Of a DNA stretch of 13,849 nt, positions 7,549 through 13,849 are shown piece after piece. The stretch's first letter is position 1. Each line of letters opens with the position of its first letter. Location: assembly GCA_964564785.1 (NCBI GenBank), contig CAZMCT010000111.1, positions 1-13,849 on the forward strand. Direction: 5' to 3'. The notes beneath the pieces are model-generated. The model was not told the DNA's origin. It did not search any database and worked only from the letters and a program-made list of their open reading frames with translations. This stretch comes from CAZMCT01 sp964564785. GTDB taxonomy: Bacteria; Planctomycetota; Phycisphaerae; UBA1845; Fen-1342. Position numbers and translations under genes: made by a program.

Positions 7549-7586
7549 GTGTATTTCCTCATTTTTCTTCTGCCGCGGAGCGGGCC

Positions 7587-10500
7587 ATGGCAGTCTACTT
7601 CGGGTTGGACATTGGCAGCAATTCGGTGGGCTCGGCGTGGGTTGACGACGTGACCGGTCAGTTGACGACCGGAACCTCGGTGTTCCCCGCCGGCGTGGAC
7701 GAGTCGGAGGACAAACGCGGCGAGCCCAAGAACGCCAAACGGCGAATGACACGGCGAACGCGAATCACACTCGCTCGTCGGGCCAAGCGCAAACGTGAGC
7801 TGCGCGTCAAGCTCGTCGAAGTCGGCCTGCTGCCGGCTTCGCCGGCGGAGTTCAAGGCACTCTTGGAGGCCGCAGACCCGTGGGAGCTTCGTCGGAAGGG
7901 CCTCGACGGGCCGCTGAGCCCGTTTGAGTTCGGCCGCGTGCTGTTGCACCTGGCGCAGCGGCGCGGTGCAGTAGGTCTGTATGCGGCTGACGCCGACGAA
8001 GAGGAAACGGATGGGGCGTCGAAGGACGACGGCAGGGTCAAGAAAGCGATCAGGCAGGTGCAAGCAAAGATGGCCGACAAGAACGCGCGCACCTTCGGCG
8101 AGTTCATCGCGCTGGTCCGCGCCGAGCGTGTGACGCCGATCACGTCGGAGGATCGCCGGCCGCTGAGCAAACGTCGGGGGCCGCGTGAGTGGCGCATGGC
8201 CATCCGCAACAAGGCGGCCAGCTACGAGCACTGCGCGGACCGCACGATGATCCGTGACGAGTTCGCGCGGCTCTGGGATGCGCAAAAGAAGTTCGACACC
8301 GACACCGCGCGCTTGTTGACTACCGAACTCCGCCTGGCCCTCGACGATGAATCGGGCGACACCATTTGGCGGCACAAGGGTCTGTTGTTCGGCCAGCGGC
8401 GTCAGTCCTGGGACCTGGGCACGCTGGGCCGCTGCGTGCTGGAACCCACCGACCGCTGCGCGCCCCATGCCGACATGTACGCCTCGCGCTACCTCGTCGT
8501 CGAGACGGTAAACAACCTCAGGATCATCGAGCGCGGCAAGGAAGTCCGGCCGTTGACGCCCGAGGAGCGTGACAAGATCAAGGCGTACCTCAGCGGTCCG
8601 CTGGGAATGGAGAAAGGTCGCCGCAAGAAGGGCGCTAGCGCGCCGCCGCCGGACCAGCCCAAGCGGACAGTCAACGTTTCCGACCTCCGGCATCTCATGG
8701 GCTGGGGGCGGGCGTCCAAGACGGCCCAGTTCCGCTTCAACATCGAGAACGATGAGGAACGGGTGATCAACACCGATTGGTTCAGCCGCGAGGTCATCCA
8801 TGGCGCATTCGGCGTGGAATCCTGGGACGCGCTGTCCGAGCGGCAACGCGACTCCGTCAATCGCGCCCTGCTGAAGTTCGACCCGCAGCGCGAAGACGAC
8901 GCCGGCAGGCTGCGCGCAGGGGCCCAACAATGGTGGGGGCTTGACGCCGACCGCGCCGACCGGCTGATCGAAGCCTGGAAGGGCCGGCCCAAACTCGAGA
9001 AGCGCTTGAACCTCTCCCGTCGGGCAATCCTGAATCTGCTGCCCTACATGGAGCGTTTCGACCACGAGAACAACCGCTGGCCGACGCAACAAGAGGCTCG
9101 CAAGGCCCATGCCGAGGTTCTCCGGCAGCAGTTCGAGCAGACCGGTGATTGTGCTTATGAGGTGTCCGCCCGGCGCTACGCCACCGGGGCCAAGGGCGCG
9201 ACCGCCCGCGACCGCCACTACATGAAGAAGCACCTGCTGATGAAGAATGGCCAGCCAATCATCGGCCCCGATGGCCTGCCGCTGCACGAGCCGCCGCCCG
9301 CGCCGCTCATCAGCAACCCCGTCGTGCGCAAAGCGATCCACGAGGTCCGCCGGCACCTCGTCGAATACATGACCACGTTCGGCCGGAAACCCGACGGCGT
9401 CTGCGTTGAACTCGCTCGGGAGGCCAGGATGGGCAAAGTCGACGCCGACCGCCTGCTCTTGAAGAACCGCCTGCGCAGCCGCATTCGCAACGACATCATC
9501 CGCGAGTTCAATCTCGAATCACGCAGCATCACCCAGCAACGCGCCGCCGTTGACCGGGTGGTCCTCTGTGTGCAACAGAACTGCGTGTGTCCGCTTTGCG
9601 GCCAAGCCGGGCTTTCCCCGCGACAGGCGGCGAGCGGCGACGGCTGTGAAGTGGCCCACATCATTCCGCGTGCCAGCGGCGGCCACAATGGCCTGTCGAA
9701 TCTCGTGCTCGCCCACACCAAGTGCAACCGCGAGATGGGACGCCGCACACCCCGCCAATACTGGTCGGACGGCCCCGGTTTCGAACGGGGCCTGGCGTGG
9801 GTCGAGAGCATCTATGGTGACATCGAGCGGCCCAAGTACTCAGAGATCAAGAGCGCGACTGGCAACTCACTGTGGGTGTGCTACTTCACCCAACGTGACG
9901 ACCAGCAGAAGATCGAGCAGTTCAAGAAGGATATCACGGACATTCAAGAAATGACGCCGCGGCAGGAGGCCGCCACGAAGTACGCGACCCGCCAGGTCAT
10001 GGCCTACATCGCCGATGCTCTCTACGACGGACAGGGCCTGCCCGAGCGCGGCGGCGAGCGCCGCATTTACGCCACCGACGGCCTGTGGACCAGCCGCCTC
10101 CGCCGCGAGTGGGGCCTGTTCTTTGACCCGCACGACGCGCGGGCGCACGGTCTGCCGACTGGCGATGAGCACGAGCGGAAGGAGAAGAACCGCGGCGACC
10201 ATCGCCACCACGCCATTGACGCCGTCGTCATCGCCTATTGCACACGCCAGGTGCAAATCGCCTGGGAAGAGCGCGAAAAGCAGGCCGACCGGGATGGAAT
10301 CAACACGGCGGACGAGGAGGCGATGGAGACCTACCGCCGGCAGCACCCGCTCGGCCCGCCGCCGCCGTTCAAGACGCGCGAGGACTTCCGCGCCGCGGTA
10401 AAGCGGGCCGTCTTCGGCGATGGTGAAGTTGAAAGGCCGATCTGCCACCGGCCGGTCAAGCGCAAGCTCATCGGCGCGCTCCACGAGGAGACGCTCTTCG

Positions 10501-11582
10501 GTCCGGTCCTGGATCACGCGGGAAACCTCACCGATAACTACACGGCCAAGAAGAGCGTTCTCGCGCTCGATCCTAATCACCTCCGGATGCCGCGCCCGGA
10601 GACCGAGCAGGAGGCCGTCGACCGGCTCGCGGCGCGCGGCCGGCGAACGAAGCACGTCGACGAGCGGGCGGCGCGCAGGCGGGCGCGGGCCGTGGTGTCC
10701 TCGCCGGGCTACCAGCCTGCGATTGTCGACCCGCCGCCGGGCAAGAGCGGCATCGTGCGAGACGTTGCCCTCCGAGCGCGCCTGCGCCAGTGCCTTGAGG
10801 AGGCGGGATTAGATCCCGACGACTTCTCCGCGAACGAAGTCAAAAAGCTGTTCGAGTCCGGTGCCATCAAGCACGCCTCCGGCGTCCCAATCCGCTCCGT
10901 GGTTCTCATGCGCACGGTGAGCAATCCGGTCGTCATTGACCGCAAGCGGCCGGACTACCCCTCCGGTCAGATGCTTCCTGACGGCCATGCAGCATCGAAG
11001 CGGGCGTACGTTGGTGGTAACAACCACCACATCGAAATCCGCGTCGCCACCGACGAGAAGGGACAGGAAGTCTGGTCGGGCGAGATTGTCTCCGCCTTCG
11101 ACGCGGCGCAGCGCAAGTTGGCAAGACTCCGTGCCCTACGCGAAGCCGGCATTGCCAAACCTGAAGATCTGCGCAGACTCGCTGAACCCGAACGACGGCG
11201 ACTCGCGCCCGTACTCCGTTCCATCGAAGCGGCCCATCCGCTCGTCGACCGGCGCGATGACGATGCCAGGGGCGGTCGCTTCGTCATGAGCCTGTGCGAA
11301 GGCGAAACCCTCTACATGAAGCACAAGCAGACGGGCGAGACCGGCTACTTCGTCGTCGCCAAGCTCGACAAGCCCCATAGCATCGTCGTGGTTCCCCACT
11401 GGGACGCCCGGGCTGCTACGGAGCGCAAGGACGCCGAGGGCCGCAAGGTTCCGAACTCGAAACGTGAGCAGTTCGCCGTGACCCCGTCGGACCTCAAGGC
11501 CCTGGCGCCTCCCGGTTACGACCACGCGGTCAAGGTCCGCGTCAGCCCCCTCGGCAAGGTCACCGTGCTCCAGCGCGACTGA
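7587..11582 (+). CDS. cas9: CRISPR-associated endonuclease Cas9, type II-C
   Basis: Cas9 cuts both strands of DNA matched by the crRNA:tracrRNA guide. It has 1331 residues, long for II-C (often about 1000-1100). The ATG at 7587 has GGAG (7577-7580) 6 nt upstream. Domains: RuvC-I GLDIGSNSVG (D8); an Arg-rich bridge helix (about 49-75); a REC lobe to about 590, with a basic, Pro-rich stretch near 340-361; RuvC-II GVCVELARE (E608); HNH (about 660-725); RuvC-III HRHHAIDAVV (H875, D878); and a C-terminal WED/PAM-interacting part starting around KRKLIGALHEETLFGP. All RuvC catalytic residues are present. In HNH, H691, N705 and N714 keep the exact spacing of SpCas9 H840, N854 and N863, but the preceding metal-binding Asp is Ala690. 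C668-x2-C671 and H710-x2-C713 look like a zinc knuckle. It heads the cas9-cas1-cas2 operon and diverges from the tracrRNA. With no csn2 or cas4, the subtype is II-C. Confidence 0.97.
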   Translation: MAVYFGLDIGSNSVGSAWVDDVTGQLTTGTSVFPAGVDESEDKRGEPKNAKRRMTRRTRITLARRAKRKRELRVKLVEVGLLPASPAEFKALLEAADPWELRRKGLDGPLSPFEFGRVLLHLAQRRGAVGLYAADADEEETDGASKDDGRVKKAIRQVQAKMADKNARTFGEFIALVRAERVTPITSEDRRPLSKRRGPREWRMAIRNKAASYEHCADRTMIRDEFARLWDAQKKFDTDTARLLTTELRLALDDESGDTIWRHKGLLFGQRRQSWDLGTLGRCVLEPTDRCAPHADMYASRYLVVETVNNLRIIERGKEVRPLTPEERDKIKAYLSGPLGMEKGRRKKGASAPPPDQPKRTVNVSDLRHLMGWGRASKTAQFRFNIENDEERVINTDWFSREVIHGAFGVESWDALSERQRDSVNRALLKFDPQREDDAGRLRAGAQQWWGLDADRADRLIEAWKGRPKLEKRLNLSRRAILNLLPYMERFDHENNRWPTQQEARKAHAEVLRQQFEQTGDCAYEVSARRYATGAKGATARDRHYMKKHLLMKNGQPIIGPDGLPLHEPPPAPLISNPVVRKAIHEVRRHLVEYMTTFGRKPDGVCVELAREARMGKVDADRLLLKNRLRSRIRNDIIREFNLESRSITQQRAAVDRVVLCVQQNCVCPLCGQAGLSPRQAASGDGCEVAHIIPRASGGHNGLSNLVLAHTKCNREMGRRTPRQYWSDGPGFERGLAWVESIYGDIERPKYSEIKSATGNSLWVCYFTQRDDQQKIEQFKKDITDIQEMTPRQEAATKYATRQVMAYIADALYDGQGLPERGGERRIYATDGLWTSRLRREWGLFFDPHDARAHGLPTGDEHERKEKNRGDHRHHAIDAVVIAYCTRQVQIAWEEREKQADRDGINTADEEAMETYRRQHPLGPPPPFKTREDFRAAVKRAVFGDGEVERPICHRPVKRKLIGALHEETLFGPVLDHAGNLTDNYTAKKSVLALDPNHLRMPRPETEQEAVDRLAARGRRTKHVDERAARRRARAVVSSPGYQPAIVDPPPGKSGIVRDVALRARLRQCLEEAGLDPDDFSANEVKKLFESGAIKHASGVPIRSVVLMRTVSNPVVIDRKRPDYPSGQMLPDGHAASKRAYVGGNNHHIEIRVATDEKGQEVWSGEIVSAFDAAQRKLARLRALREAGIAKPEDLRRLAEPERRRLAPVLRSIEAAHPLVDRRDDDARGGRFVMSLCEGETLYMKHKQTGETGYFVVAKLDKPHSIVVVPHWDARAATERKDAEGRKVPNSKREQFAVTPSDLKALAPPGYDHAVKVRVSPLGKVTVLQRD

Positions 11583-11654
11583 ACTCGCTGCCCCGCCGCC
11601 GCCGATAAGAGGGAGCGTGGGCGTCCCGCCCGCAGTGGGCCCGCGGCGGCGGCC
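11583..11654 (+). other. cas9-cas1 gap with a hairpin
   Basis: This 72-base GC-rich spacer contains GGGCG (11619-11623) and CGCCC (11627-11631), a 5-bp stem with a 3-base loop, in a context GGAGCGTGGGCG that resembles short repeats scattered between genes in planctomycete-like genomes (from memory). There is no U-tract, so cas1 is probably still co-transcribed. No strong ribosome binding site precedes the cas1 GTG; only a GGCGGCGG run is present. Confidence 0.4.
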
Positions 11655-12668
11655 GTGATCAAACGCACGCTCGAAATCTCGCAGCAGCCCGTCCACCTCA
11701 CCGTCCGCGACGAGCAGCTCCTCCTGTTGCGCAAGAACGACGCCCCGCGACGCTTGCCCGCCGAGCCCGAGGGCCTCCTGGCCGCCATCCCCTGCGAGGA
11801 CATCGGCCTGGTCCTCGTCGAGGAGCAGGGCACGACGTACTCCCATGCCGCCTTGACGAAGCTCCTGGAGCACGATGCGGCCCTGGTCGTCTGCGGCCGA
11901 GACCACCTCCCCGCCGGCCTGCTCCTGCCCCTCGGTCGGCACACCGAGGTCGTCTGGCGGATTCAGGACCAGCTCGCCGTCAAGAAGCCGCTGAAAAAGC
12001 AGCTCTGGCGGCAGCTTGTCCAAGCCAAAGTCCGCGCCCAGGCGGCAAACCTGCCCCCCGGCTCGCCCGCCCGGTCCCGGTTGCTCGGCCTGGCCCGCCA
12101 GGTCCGCTCCGGCGACCCATCCAACGTCGAAGCCCAGGCCGCCCGAGCCTACTGGGCGGTGCTGTTCGCGCCATCAGCCCATCTCCCTCTCAGCGACGGG
12201 TTGGAGCAGGGTGGAACGCAGGAAGGCGACGCGGACACTGCCGGCGATCCGCCATTCGCGTTTCGCCATTCCTCCTTCCGCCGCGACACCGACGGCGACG
12301 GTCTAAACGCCCTGCTGAACTATGGTTACGCTGTCGTCCGGGCTGCGGTGGCCCGGGCGCTGGTGGTGGCGGGCTTGCTGCCGGCCCTGGGTCTCCACCA
12401 TGCCAACCGGTCAAACGCCTTCTGCCTGGCGGATGACCTGATGGAACCGCTGCGGCCCCTCGTGGATGCCCGCGTCCGAGCCCTGGCTACGGCCGGTCAG
12501 ACCGACCTGACGCCCGAAACGAAAAAGGAACTGCTGGGCGTGCTGACCGCGGAGGTCCGCGTCGCCGACCAGACCGGGCCGCTGCTCGTGGCCCTCCATC
12601 GGATGGTCGCGTCGCTTGTCCGCTGCTTCGAAGGGACCGGTAAACGCCTGGACATACCGGCGGCCTAA
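11655..12668 (+). CDS. cas1: CRISPR-associated integrase Cas1, type II
   Basis: Cas1 inserts new spacers into the array as a complex with Cas2. I use the GTG at 11655 because it gives MIKRTLEIS, the usual start of type II Cas1; the protein has 337 residues. An N-terminal beta domain (to about 85) precedes the all-helical catalytic domain. The metal-binding residues are E159 (SNVEAQAARAYW), H249 (GLHHANRSNAF) and E264 (ADDLMEPLRP). H249 and E264 are 15 residues apart, as in the S. pyogenes enzyme. Between YWAVLF (ending near 171) and FRRDTDGDGLNALLNYGY (from 208) there is an extra stretch of about 35 residues, rich in Gly, Asp and Ser, where other type II Cas1 proteins have only a few. It is in frame and leaves the catalytic residues intact, so the enzyme may still work. 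The gene sits 72 bases after cas9. Confidence 0.93.
   Translation: MIKRTLEISQQPVHLTVRDEQLLLLRKNDAPRRLPAEPEGLLAAIPCEDIGLVLVEEQGTTYSHAALTKLLEHDAALVVCGRDHLPAGLLLPLGRHTEVVWRIQDQLAVKKPLKKQLWRQLVQAKVRAQAANLPPGSPARSRLLGLARQVRSGDPSNVEAQAARAYWAVLFAPSAHLPLSDGLEQGGTQEGDADTAGDPPFAFRHSSFRRDTDGDGLNALLNYGYAVVRAAVARALVVAGLLPALGLHHANRSNAFCLADDLMEPLRPLVDARVRALATAGQTDLTPETKKELLGVLTAEVRVADQTGPLLVALHRMVASLVRCFEGTGKRLDIPAA
12171..12275 (+). repeat. In-frame insertion within cas1 resembling an intergenic repeat
   Basis: About 105 bases encode residues 173-207 of Cas1, between two conserved blocks. The DNA starts with a CATCTCCCTCTCAG-type motif and ends with two near-copies of CGCCATTC (12250-12257 and 12264-12271). 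Both are typical of non-coding intergenic repeats rather than of protein code. I infer insertion of such an element that happened to keep the frame. Confidence 0.45.
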
Positions 12669-12861
12669 GAAACCCGCGCTACCCAGGTCGAAGGGGAGGG
12701 AACGAGCCGGCGGAACGCGACGCGCAGGCGAGGGCCCGATCCGATCCGTGACCGTCAGGGAGCGGTCACCGACCCGCCCCGGCAGGACGGGGCCCCGCTT
12801 GGAGATCCAGCCCCTCCAGATTCAGGGGCATCCGAATCCTGAATTGCGAAGGTCCGCAGGC
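12669..12861 (+). other. cas1-cas2 gap with two adjacent hairpins
   Basis: These 193 bases have no supported gene. GTGACCG/CGGTCAC (12748-12769) forms a 7-bp stem with an 8-base loop, and GCCCCG/CGGGGC (12776-12793) a 6-bp stem with a 6-base loop, only 6 bases further on. Neither has a U-tract. The spacing is unusual because cas1 and cas2 normally overlap or nearly touch. The hairpins may limit read-through into cas2 or be remnants of a small repeat element. Confidence 0.5.
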
Positions 12862-13191
12862 ATGTTCATCAGCGGATACCGGTGTATGTGGGTCGTGGCG
12901 ATGTTCGATCTGCCGGTGGACACGAAAGCGGCCCGCCGGGCCTACGCGCAGTTCCGCAAGGCCCTGCTCAAGGACGGGTTCGCGCGCCTACAGTTCAGCG
13001 TCTACGCGCGGCACTGCGCCAGCGAGGAGAACGCGGATGTTCATGCGCAACGTGTCGAACGAGCCCTGCCGGAAGACGGGGAGGTCCGCATCCTCACGAT
13101 CACCGACAAGCAGTTCGGGCGGATGCGCGTCTTTTGGGGAAAACGGCGCAAACCGCCCGAGCCGCCGCCGCTCCAGCTCGAGCTTTTTTGA
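12862..13191 (+). CDS. cas2: CRISPR-associated protein Cas2
   Basis: Cas2 is the dimeric scaffold that bridges two Cas1 dimers during spacer integration. The ATG at 12862 gives 109 residues beginning MFISGYRCMWVVAMFDLPV, the common type II-C form. AAGG (12849-12852) lies 9 nt upstream. An internal ATG (12886) would also give a workable start. The ferredoxin-like fold begins with strand VVAMFDLPV, whose Asp is the conserved one of the family, then helix ARRAYAQFRKALLKDGF, FSVYARHCASEENADVH, and VRILTITDKQFGRMRVFWG. The tail is basic then Pro-rich and ends LQLELF, a usual Cas2 tail. The frame is open upstream to 12616 but that part overlaps cas1 and looks random. The last codons carry T6 (13184-13189), preceded by the palindrome AGCTCGAGCT, which might weakly terminate the operon. 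The first CRISPR repeat begins 48 bases after the stop. Confidence 0.95.
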   Translation: MFISGYRCMWVVAMFDLPVDTKAARRAYAQFRKALLKDGFARLQFSVYARHCASEENADVHAQRVERALPEDGEVRILTITDKQFGRMRVFWGKRRKPPEPPPLQLELF

Positions 13192-13239
13192 CGGTCGTCA
13201 CCTCCAAGTTCTGCGGGCCGCGGGAGTTGCGCGGGCGGT

Positions 13240-13849
13240 AGTGTAATCGACCCTGGCCCGCGAGCAATCCGCAACTGCGCTCCGGGGCGCTGAAGGGCGC
13301 CGGGAAGTGTAATCGACCCTGGCCCGCGAGCAATCCGCAACACAGCGGCGCAGCTGGCCGTGACGGCCGGCAGTGTAATCGACCCTGGCCCGCGAGCAAT
13401 CCGCAACTACGAAGTGTGCGGCCCGCGGGCGGGCGGGAGTGTAATCGACCCTGGCCCGCGAGCAATCCGCAACACCCGCAGACCGGAGACGTGGAGCTCG
13501 ACAGTGTAATCGACCCTGGCCCGCGAGCAATCCGCAACCGGGCGAGGCGGTCGTGCAAGACGCGGGCGAGTGTAATCGACCCTGGCCCGCGAGCAATCCG
13601 CAACAAGCGACGCTGCACAGTCTCGAGATATGTAGTGTAATCGACCCTGGCCCGCGAGCAATCCGCAACGCCCACGCTGCGCTTCCCGCTGCTGGGCCGA
13701 GTGTAATCGACCCTGGCCCGCGAGCAATCCGCAACTTACTTTGGCCACGGGCAAAATCAAAACCTAGTGTAATCGACCCTGGCCCGCGAGCAATCCGCAA
13801 CCCAACTCGTGGAAGACCGGCGCGAAGGCGAGTGTAATCGACCCTGGCC
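13240..13849 (-). CRISPR. Type II-C CRISPR array, nine full repeats plus one cut by the window end
   Basis: The 36-bp repeats start at 13240, 13306, 13372, 13438, 13503, 13569, 13634, 13700 and 13766; a tenth starts at 13831 and is cut at 13849. All copies look identical, including the one nearest cas2. The nine spacers are 30 bp, except the fourth, sixth and ninth at 29 bp, and none repeats another. On the plus strand the repeat begins AGTGTAATCGACC and ends CAATCCGCAAC. The tracrRNA anti-repeat and its minus-strand terminator show that crRNA is transcribed on the minus strand, where the repeat reads GTTGCGGATTGC and ends GATTACACT. The cas2-proximal end is therefore the 3' (older) end. The 48 bases between cas2 and the first repeat hold no leader-like AT-rich sequence. 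The repeat's 3' end TACACT resembles a -10 box. Confidence 0.98.

Larger units (their letters stand above)
7507..7553. repeat. Nested inverted repeats in the tracrRNA/cas9 divergent region
   Basis: TACACTTGA (7507-7515) and TCAAGTGTA (7545-7553) form a perfect 9-bp inverted repeat. Within it CGGCAG (7532-7537) and CTGCCG (7539-7544) form a 6-bp palindrome around one base. The outer left arm overlaps the first bases of the tracrRNA; the outer right arm and the inner palindrome overlap its -35 box. Operator sites or a cruciform/hairpin are both possible; no bound regulator is known. Confidence 0.6.

Noticed and set aside
7545..9356. Minus-strand open frame (603 codons) opposite the start of cas9
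   Set aside because: It overlaps the Cas9 RuvC-I, bridge helix and REC coding regions, has no recognisable motif, and begins inside cas9 without a supporting context.
12616..12861. N-terminal extension of Cas2 (frame open upstream to 12616)
   Set aside because: It overlaps the end of cas1, is low-complexity basic sequence, and crosses the two hairpins. The 109-residue form starting at 12862 matches the normal Cas2 length and N-terminus.
13181..13190. Strong terminator at the end of cas2 (palindrome then T6)
   Set aside because: The stem is only a few base pairs and lies inside codons. I mention it under cas2 but do not call it as a separate terminator.
13192..13239. CRISPR leader between cas2 and the first repeat
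   Set aside because: It is only 48 GC-rich bases with no promoter-like boxes, and the tracrRNA orientation shows transcription enters the array from the other end.
13240..13837. Several open frames on both strands made of repeated peptide units
   Set aside because: They are translations of the CRISPR repeats and spacers, not proteins.

Overview
The window is GC-rich, densely coded DNA from what is most likely a member of the Planctomycetota or a close relative. I infer this from the style of the PilM-like protein, the He_PIG-type surface lipoprotein, the PPDK_N-family protein and the large type II-C Cas9. No rRNA or other taxonomic marker is present, so the assignment is tentative.

Left part (1-4307). 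On the minus strand lies a type IV pilus assembly gene of the PilM family, cut by the left window edge. It carries an extra membrane-anchored, coiled-coil C-terminal part resembling PilN. After about 450 non-coding bases comes a two-gene minus-strand unit: a lipoprotein built of four putative Ig-like domains, then a small exported protein of unknown function. A 355-base divergent region holds the promoters of this unit and of the plus-strand pair to its right.

Middle part (4308-7271). Two plus-strand genes sit 36 bases apart behind a good sigma70-type promoter: an RdgC-like protein and a pyruvate/PEP-binding (PPDK_N, ATP-grasp) protein that lacks the phosphohistidine and PEP-binding domains. 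A 10-bp GC hairpin follows the second stop codon.

Right part (7411-13849). This is a complete type II-C CRISPR-Cas locus ordered tracrRNA (minus strand), cas9, cas1, cas2, CRISPR array. The tracrRNA was found by its anti-repeat at 7478-7512: 22 nt perfectly complementary to the repeat, a short internal loop, then 6 more paired bases. Its own promoter is at 7520-7548, and a hairpin plus U-tract ends it at 7411-7443. It diverges from cas9. Cas9 (1331 aa) has all four RuvC catalytic residues and the HNH residues H691, N705 and N714, but has alanine where the HNH metal-binding Asp is expected, inside an unusually zinc-finger-like HNH domain. cas1 carries an in-frame insertion of about 35 codons that looks like intergenic repeat DNA. 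cas1 and cas2 are separated by 193 bases containing two hairpins. The array holds nine complete 36-bp repeats and one cut by the window end, with nine spacers of 29-30 bp. The anti-repeat and the tracrRNA terminator together fix crRNA transcription on the minus strand, towards cas2. No leader is visible at the cas2 end; it must lie beyond the right edge, or the repeats carry their own promoters, as known for some II-C systems.

How the CRISPR genes work together: Cas1-Cas2 insert spacers; crRNA pairs with the tracrRNA through the long repeat:anti-repeat duplex, which host RNase III would process; Cas9 uses the pair to cut matching DNA. The 74-base tracrRNA/cas9 divergent region is packed with inverted repeats and is the most likely control point.
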